64,000 nucleotides of DNA. Source: DATNPH01 sp036703315 (GTDB lineage Bacteria; Cyanobacteriota; Cyanobacteriia; Cyanobacteriales; Coleofasciculaceae). The number at the start of each line of letters is the position of its first letter. Position 1 is the stretch's first letter. Below are positions 26,525 through 36,091 of the stretch, one piece after another. Below the pieces are notes generated by a model. The model did no database searches. It was not told the DNA's origin and was given only the letters and a program-made list of their open reading frames with translations. The stretch is taken from the NCBI GenBank assembly GCA_036703315.1, contig DATNPH010000179.1:1-64000 (forward strand), in the 5' to 3' direction. The position numbers and the translations under genes were made by a program.

Positions 26525-27154
26525 AATAGTTCACTCCTCTATCACACACTCAAAACTATCACCTATTTCCGCCACAAGGCTTCCGCTCTAACCCTCCAGA
26601 AAAAGGCTTCAGAAGGCACAAGGTCTGCTAGGCGTAAGCCAAGGCTGTCTTGGGTTATCTGTACATTATGTGCAACGAGGAGATTAGGTAGTTGTGGAAG
26701 ATCCTACCTATCATGGAGCGATCGCTATTTTAAAAAACTCTTGAACAATTAGATGAGAAATGTGTGCTACTTGCCAAATAGCTCTTTCAACGAGCTAATA
26801 ATTCTCATTAAAAACAAATTCTAGAGTTTGTTAAAAAATATATGGCTCATACTGAATAAGCCTTGTTTGCCATTTCCTTAAGAGTGGCGCTTGCCATAAT
26901 GTTAGTAGAAAGGAGGTCAAAATTATCCTAACCACTCTTGGAATAGGCTTTGGGGAATCTAAGGAACTTTTTTCGCTCAAGCTATCAAGGGCATGGCTTC
27001 AGACGACTGTTCAAGAGCCAGTAATACCAGAAGTTTATTCTGAACTTCTGATTTATAAACTACTTCTTTTTGCAACTATGTTTATCACTACCTTGAGAGT
27101 AAAAGATGTTCCTGTCAAGCATTTCAATTAACTAGTCACGAGAGGAAAAACTGT
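26525..27154. other. Gap between alr and the hybrid kinase, no firm gene
   Basis: Divergent promoter region of about 630 bases. A plus-strand frame open from 26865 to a stop near 27131 has a perfect AAAGGAGG at about 26916 followed five bases later only by ATT, so I do not call it. GAGAGGA at 27140-27146 precedes the TTG at 27155, which may be the real start of the hybrid kinase (see that entry). Confidence 0.4.
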
Positions 27155-27228
27155 TTGTTAGAAAACCGAGCCATTGAAACAAGCTTACGAATAGTAAGAG
27201 AACTAGAAAGCGCGCGCTGGAGGTAAAG

Positions 27229-30200
27229 ATGGAAAAGCGAACGCAGGAGTTAGCGCAGCAAAATATACGTTTGGAACAAGAAATTAGAGCGCGTCAGTTG
27301 GCAGAAAAGACATTGTGGGAGAGTCAGCATTTCATTCAACGAATGCTGGACATAACACATAACCCTTTGTATATCTATGACTTTATAACTAAACGTAATA
27401 TCTATGCCAATCGTCAGGTTAGCAAGATGTTGGGTTACTCGTTCGTAGAAATTACGCAAATGGGAACAGAGTTGTTGCCAACTCTTGTGCATCCTGACGA
27501 TTTGGATACCATCAAGGAACATCTCAAGCGCTTCCAGAATGCTGAGGATAGCGACATCTTTGAGATTGAGTTCCGGATGAGACATAAAAGTGGGGAATGG
27601 CGCTGGATTAGAAGCCGGGAAACTATATTCGCAAGAACCCCGGATGGATTGCCTCATCAGATTCTGGGGTGTGCTGAAGAGCTTACTTCTACAAAGCGAA
27701 TCGAAGAAGCTCTGCGGGAAAGTGATCGACGATTTCGCGCCATCTTTGACCATATATTTCAATTTACTTGGTTACTCAAAACCGATGGCACTGTCTTAGA
27801 GGCAAACCAAACCGCACTAGAATTCAGTGGACAGAAATGGTCAGAAATCGTGAAGCGTCCATTTTGGGAAGCGCGGTGGTGGACGATTTCTCAAAAAAAC
27901 CAAGAGCAGCTAAAAGGTGCGATCGCAACGGCAGCAAAGGGTGAGTTTGTTCGTTATGAGGTGGATGTTCTCGGTGCGGGTGATACTGTACTTACCATTG
28001 ACTTCTCGCTCAAGCCGTTCAAAGACGAAACGGGTCAAGTGGTGCTACTGATTTGTGAAGGTCGTGACATCAGCGATCGCAAGCGAGTCAATGCCTTATT
28101 AGCCAGACAAAATCATATCCTCGAAATGATTGCCAAGGGGGCAAAGCTTTCTGATGTTCTAGGCACACTCGCCCTATTGATTGAAAAGCAACTCCCTCAA
28201 TCTTGGTGTTCCTTCCTCCTCCTCGACAAAAACGGAGTCAATCTAACGCTTGGTGCAGCTCCCAGCCTTCCAATAGAGTACAACGAGGCGCTCGATGGCA
28301 TGGCGATTGGCCCATTCGCGGGTTCCTGTGGCACATCCGTCTATTGGGGGGAAACTGTAATTGTTGAAGATATTGCTGTTCATCCGCTTTGGTCAGAGTA
28401 TCGAGATTTGGCGCTCTCCCATGATCTATTGGCCTGTTGGTCTACACCCATCTTTTCCAGTGCTGGGAAGGTATTAGGCACTTTATCCGTATATTATGCT
28501 GAACCTCGTACTCCAAACCGACATGAGCAAGAACTGACGGCTAAAGCGACTCAACTTGCCAGAATTGCGATCGAGCGCTCTTTGGCGCAGGAGGAACTGC
28601 TCCGCAGTAATGCCATGCTCAAAGCCCAGCAAGAGGCTGCCCTTGATGGAATTTTGGTGATTGACGAAAATCGTCGGGTTGCGTCCTACAATCAACGGTT
28701 TTGTGAATTGTGGCAGATCTCAGAGCAACTGCTCCAAGTCGGTGATGAACAATCGCTGCTGGCATGGATGCTAACTCAACTAGAACGTCCACAGGAATTG
28801 TTAAATAAGGTAAAGGAACTCTACGCTCATCCCACTGAAACTAGCTACTACGAACTTGCTTTTAAAGATGGGCGGATATTTGACTTTTATTCAGCACCCG
28901 TGCTGTCTCCATCAGGAGGCTACTATGGCAGAATTTGGTATAACCGAGACATTACCCAGCGCAAGCAGGCAGAAGCCGCTCTGCGACAGGCAGAAGAAAA
29001 GTATCGAAAATTAGTTGAGTCAGCTGGTGATGCCATTATTGCGGTGGATGCAGAAACAGGGATTATCCTAGACGCCAATCAGATGGCGGAAAAGCTCCTC
29101 GGACGCTCCAGAAACCAAATTATTGGTCTACATCAGGTAGAAATTCAGCCACAAGAACAGCGCGAACAGTACACGGAGTTTTTCAAAAAACATGATGAGT
29201 CATTGGGTGTATTTCAAGCCGAACTTGAATTACGCCATACAGACGGCACAGTAGTACCTGTGGAGGTAAGCGCCAGTGTTGTCGATGTCCAAGGCAAGAA
29301 AATTATTCAGGGAATTTTTCGGGACATACGCGATCGCAAACAGACAGAGAAAGCACTTAAGCAGGCTAAAGTGGCTGCTGAAGTTGCAAATCGCGCTAAG
29401 AGTGAGTTTTTGGCGAACATGAGCCATGAACTGCGCACCCCCTTAAATGGCATATTGGGCTACACCCAAATCCTCAAACGAGAACCTAGTATAGGCGCTA
29501 AGCAGCAAGAGCACTTGGGCATTATTCAACAATGCGGTGAACACCTGCTCACCCTGCTCAATGACATCTTAGACCTCTCCAAAATTGAAGCCAGGAAAAT
29601 GGAACTCTACCTCAGTGATTTTCATTTTCCCCGTTTTCTGGAAAGCATTGTAGAGATCGTCGGCATTCATGCCCAACAAAAAAATATTTCCTTTGAGTTC
29701 GAAAAACTTTCCGAACTACCTAGCTTTGTGCGCGGTGATGAAAAACGTTTGCGACAAGTGCTCACCAATCTCCTAGGTAACGCCGTCAAATTTACCGACC
29801 AAGGTGGGGTAACACTCAAAGTTGGCTATGTAATGGGCAAGGGACACGAGGTACCAAGTACCAAGCAAGAATCTGAGATCTCGCCTCCCAAAGGCAAAAT
29901 GCGCTTCGTGGTAGAAGACACAGGCATTGGCATGCCACCAGAACGATTGGTAGAAATCTTTTTGCCATTCCATCAAATTAGTGACCCTCGCCATCGAGTG
30001 GAAGGTACCGGCTTAGGACTAGCAATCAGCAAAAAATTAGTGCAGCTGATGGGGGGTGAACTGAAAGTGAAAAGTGCCCTTGGTCAAGGAAGTGTGTTTT
30101 GGCTGGATTTAGATTTACCAGAAGTGCCTCAAGAGGTAGAAATCGTCAAGGCTGAGGAAGGCAATATTATTGGGCTGGAAGAGGAGCAGTATAAGGTGTT

Positions 30201-31035
30201 AGTGGTGGATGATCAATGGGAAAATCGCTCTGTTTTGGTTGATCTGCTCTCACCTTTGGGATTTGAAGTTGTGGAAGCGATCGACGGTCAAGACTGTCTG
30301 AATCAGGCGATTAAAATCAACCCGGATGTCATTCTTCTTGACATGGTGATGCCACAAATGGATGGCTTTGAAGCCGTTAGAAAACTCCGGCAGTTGCCAG
30401 CGCTAAAAGAGATTGTCGTCATCGCCACTTCAGCCAGCGCTTTTGCTGGCGACAAGCACAAGTGTCTAGAAGCCGATTGTAATGGTTTTATCTCCAAGCC
30501 AGTGCAGGCAGAGGAGCTTTTAGAACAGCTACGGCAGCATTTGGGGCTGAAATGGGTTTACCAACACACAAGCCGCGTTAGCACAGAGGCAACCCAGGAG
30601 GTAGCCGCACAAAGTGTTTTAGGAGGTACTTCAGCAGAACAACATTCAGCGTTCTCTGGTAGTGTCAGCGCAAGTACAGAGGTGACCCAGGATTCAACAC
30701 AACGGACTTTAGCGCAGCGAAGTTCAGCCTTGTTTGAAGGACTAGCAGGACATAGGTCAGCAACTCCAAGGGTGAGTGCCAAGGTGAAAGGAGAAGAAAA
30801 GCCTCTTGCCTCAACTCAAAATTCCCTTGTAGCCCCACCTAGGGAGCGAATTACTACTTTATATGAATTAGCCATGATGGGTGATATCAGAGGTATTCGT
30901 GAGCAAGCGAATTGGCTTGAAGAGTTGGATGAGAAATTTGTTCCGTTTGCTAGGCAACTGCGTCAATTGGCTAATGGCTTTCAGGAAAAACAAATTCTGG
31001 AATTTGTTAGAAAGTATATGGCAGACAATGAATAA
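27229..31035 (+). CDS. Hybrid sensor histidine kinase: PAS-PAS-GAF-PAS-PAS-HisKA-HATPase-REC
   Basis: A 1268-residue cytosolic hybrid kinase without membrane segments. Order: coiled coil (1-30), PAS (about 35-160, with PAC), PAS (165-290), GAF (295-455), PAS (465-580), PAS (585-700), HisKA with phospho-acceptor His733 (ANMSHELRTPLNG), HATPase_c with N-box NLLGNAVKFTD (near 850), G1 DTGIGM and G2 GTGLGLAIS, then a receiver domain (about 989-1105) with phospho-acceptor Asp1038 (LLDMVMPQMDG) and Lys of ISKP. A Ser/Thr/Gln-rich linker (1110-1200) leads to a helical C-terminal unit (TLYELAMMGDIRGIREQA) seen in other cyanobacterial kinases. No Cys for bilin binding is obvious in the GAF. The 5' end may be frameshifted: an upstream frame from TTG 27155 encodes a matching coiled coil. 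The GGDEF gene starts six bases after its stop. Confidence 0.92.
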   Translation: MEKRTQELAQQNIRLEQEIRARQLAEKTLWESQHFIQRMLDITHNPLYIYDFITKRNIYANRQVSKMLGYSFVEITQMGTELLPTLVHPDDLDTIKEHLKRFQNAEDSDIFEIEFRMRHKSGEWRWIRSRETIFARTPDGLPHQILGCAEELTSTKRIEEALRESDRRFRAIFDHIFQFTWLLKTDGTVLEANQTALEFSGQKWSEIVKRPFWEARWWTISQKNQEQLKGAIATAAKGEFVRYEVDVLGAGDTVLTIDFSLKPFKDETGQVVLLICEGRDISDRKRVNALLARQNHILEMIAKGAKLSDVLGTLALLIEKQLPQSWCSFLLLDKNGVNLTLGAAPSLPIEYNEALDGMAIGPFAGSCGTSVYWGETVIVEDIAVHPLWSEYRDLALSHDLLACWSTPIFSSAGKVLGTLSVYYAEPRTPNRHEQELTAKATQLARIAIERSLAQEELLRSNAMLKAQQEAALDGILVIDENRRVASYNQRFCELWQISEQLLQVGDEQSLLAWMLTQLERPQELLNKVKELYAHPTETSYYELAFKDGRIFDFYSAPVLSPSGGYYGRIWYNRDITQRKQAEAALRQAEEKYRKLVESAGDAIIAVDAETGIILDANQMAEKLLGRSRNQIIGLHQVEIQPQEQREQYTEFFKKHDESLGVFQAELELRHTDGTVVPVEVSASVVDVQGKKIIQGIFRDIRDRKQTEKALKQAKVAAEVANRAKSEFLANMSHELRTPLNGILGYTQILKREPSIGAKQQEHLGIIQQCGEHLLTLLNDILDLSKIEARKMELYLSDFHFPRFLESIVEIVGIHAQQKNISFEFEKLSELPSFVRGDEKRLRQVLTNLLGNAVKFTDQGGVTLKVGYVMGKGHEVPSTKQESEISPPKGKMRFVVEDTGIGMPPERLVEIFLPFHQISDPRHRVEGTGLGLAISKKLVQLMGGELKVKSALGQGSVFWLDLDLPEVPQEVEIVKAEEGNIIGLEEEQYKVLVVDDQWENRSVLVDLLSPLGFEVVEAIDGQDCLNQAIKINPDVILLDMVMPQMDGFEAVRKLRQLPALKEIVVIATSASAFAGDKHKCLEADCNGFISKPVQAEELLEQLRQHLGLKWVYQHTSRVSTEATQEVAAQSVLGGTSAEQHSAFSGSVSASTEVTQDSTQRTLAQRSSALFEGLAGHRSATPRVSAKVKGEEKPLASTQNSLVAPPRERITTLYELAMMGDIRGIREQANWLEELDEKFVPFARQLRQLANGFQEKQILEFVRKYMADNE

Positions 31036-31041
31036 ATCAGT

Positions 31042-32109
31042 GTGGAAGATTCTGAGAAAGGTACCATCCTCATCGTGGATGACAGCCCTAGCCACTTAGG
31101 TACGCTGTCTGATTTTTTGATGGAGGCTGGCTTCAAAGTCTTAATGGCTCTAAATGGGGAAAGCGCCATTGAGACAGTCAAATCTACCCGTCCCGATGTG
31201 ATTTTGTTGGACATCATTATGCCTGGGATTGATGGATTTGAGACTTGTCGCCGATTGAAAGCTAGTGAGTCAACTCAAGAGATCCCCATAATTTTTATGA
31301 CAGCACTTTCGCAGACGGCGGTAGTGGTCAAAGGTTTTCAGCTTGGGGCAGTGGACTATATCACCAAGCCAACTCAGCAAGAAATTGTTCTTGTTCGTAT
31401 CACGACTCATCTAACGATTCAGAAACTCAAAGCGAGTCTCCAAGCACAAAATGCGCAACTACAACAAGAAATTGAGCAGCGCCATCGGGCAGAAGCAGCA
31501 CTACAAAAAGCTAATGAAGAGTTAAAGCACTTGGCAACCCTAGACGGTTTGACTCAGCTAGCCAATCGTCGTCACTTTGATGAGTGCTTGAGCCTAGCGT
31601 GGCGCATCTCGGTACGGGAGCAGATGCCACTGTCTTTGTTGCTGTGTGATGTCGATTTTTTCAAGCTCTACAATGATTCCAAGGGTCATCAAGCTGGGGA
31701 TGAATGTTTGCAGCAGGTTGCCCAAGCGATGAAGCGCGCTGTTAAGCGTCCGGCTGATTTAGTAGCTCGTTATGGGGGAGAGGAGTTTGCTGTGATTCTA
31801 CCGAATACTAATGGGGAGGGAGCTCTCCGAGTAGCAGATGAAATTCGCTCCTTAATCAGAGGGCTGTCCATTGTTCATCCGCAATCCCCAGTCAATGAGT
31901 ACCTAACTCTCAGTGTGGGAGCTTCTAGCACAATTCCGTGTCATGAACTCTCTCCCGAACAATTGATTGCTACTGCCGATCAGGCGCTTTATCAGGCAAA
32001 AGAATCAGGGCGCGATCGCGCTGTTTTTGCCTTCTTAGCACACCATGCTATCCACGATGTTCGCAGGTTTCGGAATGGGACAGCAGCAAACCCGCCGCTT
32101 CATCAGTAA
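31042..32109 (+). CDS. Response regulator with diguanylate cyclase output (REC-GGDEF)
   Basis: 355 aa, cytosolic. The receiver domain spans about residues 5-125 with phospho-acceptor Asp57 (LLDIIMPGIDG) and conserved KPTQQE; a coiled-coil linker (residues 130-175) leads to a GGDEF domain with active-site GGEEF at 245-249, predicted to make c-di-GMP from GTP. An inhibitory I-site RxxD (Arg236-Asp239, RPAD) lies exactly five residues before GGEEF, so product inhibition is expected. GTG at 31042 begins six bases behind the hybrid kinase stop, so the kinase and this regulator are translationally coupled and very likely cognate. Confidence 0.93.
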   Translation: MEDSEKGTILIVDDSPSHLGTLSDFLMEAGFKVLMALNGESAIETVKSTRPDVILLDIIMPGIDGFETCRRLKASESTQEIPIIFMTALSQTAVVVKGFQLGAVDYITKPTQQEIVLVRITTHLTIQKLKASLQAQNAQLQQEIEQRHRAEAALQKANEELKHLATLDGLTQLANRRHFDECLSLAWRISVREQMPLSLLLCDVDFFKLYNDSKGHQAGDECLQQVAQAMKRAVKRPADLVARYGGEEFAVILPNTNGEGALRVADEIRSLIRGLSIVHPQSPVNEYLTLSVGASSTIPCHELSPEQLIATADQALYQAKESGRDRAVFAFLAHHAIHDVRRFRNGTAANPPLHQ

Positions 32110-32333
32110 AGTTTCTTCACTTTTGGTGTATCTACGATTACCTAACTAGCAGCGTTTTTATGGCACAGCAATGTAATAGCTAGCGGTTGCTGCGTTCAAT
32201 GTACGTTTGGTGAACAGCCTAGCGCGTGATTGTAGATCGATCCTATCAAGCAACTCGCTCAACGCTATATTTATCCTGACGCCAGTTTTCTAGGTACGTA
32301 AACTCATTCACCCCATAAAAAACCAAGTTAATA

Positions 32334-33833
32334 ATGAGCGATGAAAATATCAACAAAGGTGTGATTGTAATTGTTGATGACAAACCGACTAATCTGGGGG
32401 TACTATTTGACTTTTTAACTGATTCTGGCTTTAGAGTGTTAGTCGCTCAGGATGGTGAAAGTGCCCTCCAGAAGGTTGAATACGCTCATCCAGATCTTAT
32501 TTTGTTAGATGTAATGATGCCGGGAATTGATGGCTTTGAAACCTGTCGCCGCCTGAAAGCTAACCCGTTAACTCAAGACATTCCAGTAATTTTTATGACG
32601 GCACTTTCTGACACAGTGGATAAGGTTAAAGGGTTTAATTTAGGTGCGGTCGATTATGTCACAAAACCGGTGCAGCAGGAAGAAGTAAAAGCCAGAGTTA
32701 CAACTCATCTGACGCTCCGGAACCTACAGAAGAAATTACAAGTACAAAATTTGCAGCTGGAACAGGAAATTAAGGAGAAACAGCAGGCAGAGGAATCATG
32801 GCGAAAAGCGGAGGAGAAATATCGTAGTATTTTTGAAAATGCCACGGAGGGCATCTTCCAGGTTACTCCTGAAGGACAATACATCACCGCTAATCCTGCA
32901 CTGGCAAGTATTTATGGCTACGAGTCGCCAGAAGAACTGATAGCTCAAATCACTGATATCGGAAAGCAACTTTACGTTGATCCAATGCGTCATGAGGATT
33001 TAGCTACTCTGTTGCAGAAGTTCGATACCTTGTCTGACGTTGAGTCTCAGGTCTATCGTAAAGATGGCAGTATCATTTGGATTTCGGAGAATATACGTCC
33101 TGTCAAAGCTGCCAATGGTGCACTACTCCATTACGAAGGCAGTGTTGCCAACATTACTGAGCGCCGAGAGACTGAAGTTGCCCTACGCCTTGCTCGAAAA
33201 AAAGCGGAACTTCTGCTACTTAATACCTTGCCCCAACCTATTGCAGAGCGATTAAAACGAGGTCAACGCACGATCGCTGAGAACTTTGAAGAAGTAACTG
33301 TTTTGTTTGCCGATCTGGTTGACTTTACAGAGTTCTCGACTCAAACCTCGCCCACAGAACTGGTTGCACTTCTCAATGAAATTTTCTCAAAGTTTGACCG
33401 ACTGGCTCAGAAGCATGGTGTAGAGAAAATTAAAACGATTGGTGATGCCTATATGGCTGTCACTGGATTGCCGACACCTCGTCCCGATCATGCTCAAGCG
33501 ATCGCCCAGATGGCATTGGATATGCAAGCGGCAATTGAACAATTCAATGCTGAGACAGGTAAAGCCTTCAAGCTGAGAATTGGCATCAACAGTGGTTCTG
33601 TCGTAGCTGGTGTGATTGGCATCAAAAAATTCAGCTACGATCTGTGGGGTGATACAGTCAATACTGCCTCTCGTATGGAATCTCACGGTATACCGGGCTG
33701 CATTCAGGTCACAGCCGTAACCTATGAACTCCTAAAAGAGCTGTATTTATTCAAGAAGCGCAGTCCTATCCAAGTCAAGGGAAAGGGCGAGATGATCACC
33801 TATTTGCTCACTAACCCAAAAGAGCAAGCTTAA
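32334..33833 (+). CDS. Response regulator with PAS and class III adenylate cyclase domains (REC-PAS-CYCc)
   Basis: 499 aa, cytosolic. Receiver domain with Asp59 (LLDVMMPGIDG), coiled coil, a PAS domain (about 165-280) and a class III nucleotidyl cyclase (about 310-490). All catalytic positions are present: metal-binding Asp327 (FADLVDFT) and Asp371 (TIGDAYM), transition-state Asn443 and Arg447 (VNTASRM). The substrate-selecting pair is Lys367 (EKIKTIG) and Asp436 (SYDLWG), the combination of adenylate rather than guanylate cyclases, so cAMP is predicted. The receiver is close to that of the preceding REC-GGDEF protein (same LGAVDYVTKP pattern), suggesting domain duplication. It is 224 bases downstream, with possible separate promoter. 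Confidence 0.92.
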   Translation: MSDENINKGVIVIVDDKPTNLGVLFDFLTDSGFRVLVAQDGESALQKVEYAHPDLILLDVMMPGIDGFETCRRLKANPLTQDIPVIFMTALSDTVDKVKGFNLGAVDYVTKPVQQEEVKARVTTHLTLRNLQKKLQVQNLQLEQEIKEKQQAEESWRKAEEKYRSIFENATEGIFQVTPEGQYITANPALASIYGYESPEELIAQITDIGKQLYVDPMRHEDLATLLQKFDTLSDVESQVYRKDGSIIWISENIRPVKAANGALLHYEGSVANITERRETEVALRLARKKAELLLLNTLPQPIAERLKRGQRTIAENFEEVTVLFADLVDFTEFSTQTSPTELVALLNEIFSKFDRLAQKHGVEKIKTIGDAYMAVTGLPTPRPDHAQAIAQMALDMQAAIEQFNAETGKAFKLRIGINSGSVVAGVIGIKKFSYDLWGDTVNTASRMESHGIPGCIQVTAVTYELLKELYLFKKRSPIQVKGKGEMITYLLTNPKEQA

Positions 33834-34021
33834 AGCTACTACATCCTCTCTCACTGCAAGATTATCTACACATTCTTCCCCTACTCCCCACCTCCCCATC
33901 CCCAAATAATCTTCCTACCACAAAGGGAATAATTCCTTATTGATAGAAAACACAATCCCGTAACCAGTCCTAGTAACCTGTGTTACTATCTGGAAAAGTA
34001 TTCTCTTAATTTCGATCACCA

Positions 34022-34519
34022 ATGGGCAAGGTTCTGGTGTTAAACGCCTCCTACGAACCGCTCAATATCACTAATTGGCAACGGGCGGTTGTCTTGTTGA
34101 TCAAAGGGAAAGCCGAGCAGGTTGAACACAACGGCAAGTACGTCTACTCAGAGTTCCCGCTCCCCACAGTTATTCGACTGCGCCATTATGTTCGGGTTCC
34201 TTACAAAGAAATTCCCCTAACCCGCCGTAACATCCTCCACCGGGATAGTCACTCTTGTCAATACTGTGGCTATACGGGCGACGATTTGACCCTAGATCAT
34301 GTGATTCCGCGTTCTCGTCATGGGGGCGATACTTGGGAAAACATTGTTACCGCCTGTGTGCGCTGCAATGTCAAAAAAGGCAGCCGCACCCCCAAAGAAG
34401 CCAATATGACGTTGCGGAATCAGCCCCGTAAGCCTTACAGTAGTCTTCACTTTGAAGTTGCCAAACATGTAAAAGGTGGCTTGCATCAGGAGTGGCGAAA
34501 GTATGTGATTGGTATTTAG
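34022..34519 (+). CDS. HNH endonuclease family protein
   Basis: 165 aa, soluble. The HNH core lies at about residues 78-125: zinc-binding pair CQYCG, the DHVIPRSRHGG strand-turn with catalytic His, ENIVTAC with the conserved Asn, and the second zinc pair ACVRCN. The N-terminus (MGKVLVLNASYEPLNITNW) is the typical lead of a conserved single-copy cyanobacterial HNH protein that is not linked to an intron or restriction system. There is no partner methylase or intron here, so it is probably a house protein for DNA processing. A unique role is unknown. Confidence 0.9.
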   Translation: MGKVLVLNASYEPLNITNWQRAVVLLIKGKAEQVEHNGKYVYSEFPLPTVIRLRHYVRVPYKEIPLTRRNILHRDSHSCQYCGYTGDDLTLDHVIPRSRHGGDTWENIVTACVRCNVKKGSRTPKEANMTLRNQPRKPYSSLHFEVAKHVKGGLHQEWRKYVIGI

Positions 34520-34689
34520 ATCCTCTGTTTTTGACACAGAGTTATAGAATATCAAAAAACCTGATCGGCTTGCGAAGGTCGAAAAACTCGACCGACAGAT
34601 AGTATCGGCTCACTAGCTGTTTTGCAAAAATGAAAGTGGGTTGATCATCAGTTCAACCGCCAGCCGTTTTAGAACTTGCGATTAGCGGG

Positions 34690-35997
34690 GTGCTGGCAAG
34701 CTTATGGAGCAAATTACCACAACCCGACATGCAAACAAACTCGCTTACGTCTCTCAATGATTCACTTTCAACCCCTGCATCTAGCTTAGATTCAGAAGCT
34801 GTTCTCCTTCAACAGAAGGAATCATCAATTAAAAAGGCTGGTAGTCTCGCCAGTAATTCCCGTGAAAAACGGTGGTTGGAGGCTTCTTCAGAACCGAAGG
34901 TAGGAGATTTCCGCCAGACTTTAGAGCGTCACCGCTCTGAGCGCCAGCTCGTAGTCATACAAGATTTTCCCGACCCGGATGCTCTCTCTAGTGCTTGGGC
35001 TTACCAGCTAATTGCCCAACAGTACAATATCCAATGCGACATTGTTTATGCGGGTACCCTCTCTCACCAGGAAAACATTGCACTGGTTAAGCTAACAAGC
35101 TTACCTGCAAAACGTTGGAGTATCCAGAGCTTAAAGGAACGAGATTTATCTATATACCAGGGCTATACCTTGATTGATAATCAGGGAACAACCACACAGC
35201 TGATGTCCCTTGTGAAGCAGGCAGGTATCCCGCTCACAGTCCTGATTGACCATCACAGTACCCAAGGTGACCTAAAGGCAGAATTCGCCGATATTAGACC
35301 TCAAACGCGAGCTACGGCAACGATTTTAACTCAGTACCTTCAGGCAGGGTTGCTGAAGCTAGACATCAACAACAGTGAGCATGTCAAGTGCGCTACGGCG
35401 TTAATGCATGGTCTGCGATCCGATACAAACCGACTGATGCAGGCGCAGGAAGAAGATTTTCTGGCAGCTGGCTATCTAAGCCGATTTTATGACAGCCAGC
35501 TGCTGAATGCGGTGTTACAAACAGCCCGATCGCGCCGCGTGATGGATGTGATTGAGCGATCGCTCAAAAATCGCAAAGTGTATAATAACTTCTCCATAGC
35601 TGGTGTTGGCTACCTTCGCTACGATGATCGAGATGCCATCCCCCAAGCGGCTGACTTTCTAGTTACAGAAGAAAACGTCCACACGGCGGTTGTTTACGGA
35701 ATTGTTCATGACGAAGACGACGAATTAGAAGTCGTGATTGGATCCCTGAGAACCAACAAACTTACACTCGACCCCGACGAGTTCATCAAAGAAGCCTTGG
35801 GGCAAGACATTAATGGACGATTCTTTGGCGGTGGACGCATGATGGCAGGCGGCTTCGAAATCCCAATTGGGTTCTTGGGCAGCTTTAATGACAACCCAGA
35901 GTACGCCAAGCTGAAGTGGGAAGTGTTTGATACTCAAATCAAGCAAAAGCTCCTACGGTTAATTAATCCAAGGGATAATCTGATTCACACCGACTAA
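34690..35997 (+). CDS. DHH-family phosphoesterase (NrnA/RecJ-like)
   Basis: 435 aa. The N-terminal catalytic part has DFPDPDALSSAWA in place of the more usual D-x-D-x-DA motif, the LIDHHSTQG DHH motif with a preceding DNQGTT, and GLRSDTNRLM for motif IV. The C-terminal DHHA1 substrate-binding part ends with GGGRMMAGGFEIPIGFLG. Family members hydrolyse short oligoribonucleotides, pAp or cyclic dinucleotide products such as pGpG; the particular substrate is unknown here. The GTG at 34690 is used; ATG at 34729 would shorten it by 13 residues. The first 70 residues are a low-complexity Ser/Leu/Gln region. Confidence 0.87.
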   Translation: MLASLWSKLPQPDMQTNSLTSLNDSLSTPASSLDSEAVLLQQKESSIKKAGSLASNSREKRWLEASSEPKVGDFRQTLERHRSERQLVVIQDFPDPDALSSAWAYQLIAQQYNIQCDIVYAGTLSHQENIALVKLTSLPAKRWSIQSLKERDLSIYQGYTLIDNQGTTTQLMSLVKQAGIPLTVLIDHHSTQGDLKAEFADIRPQTRATATILTQYLQAGLLKLDINNSEHVKCATALMHGLRSDTNRLMQAQEEDFLAAGYLSRFYDSQLLNAVLQTARSRRVMDVIERSLKNRKVYNNFSIAGVGYLRYDDRDAIPQAADFLVTEENVHTAVVYGIVHDEDDELEVVIGSLRTNKLTLDPDEFIKEALGQDINGRFFGGGRMMAGGFEIPIGFLGSFNDNPEYAKLKWEVFDTQIKQKLLRLINPRDNLIHTD

Positions 35998-36091
35998 TTG
36001 AGTTGGGATTTTGTATTTTGGATTGGCAATTACAACATAAAATCCTTTCTACCATTTTGTCCATGCTCTTCTCTAAGAAGTCAGGGTGACT

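Noticed and set aside
26381..26752. Plus-strand frame of 123 codons opposite the alr start
   Set aside because: It is antisense to the well-supported alr N-terminus and has random-looking composition.
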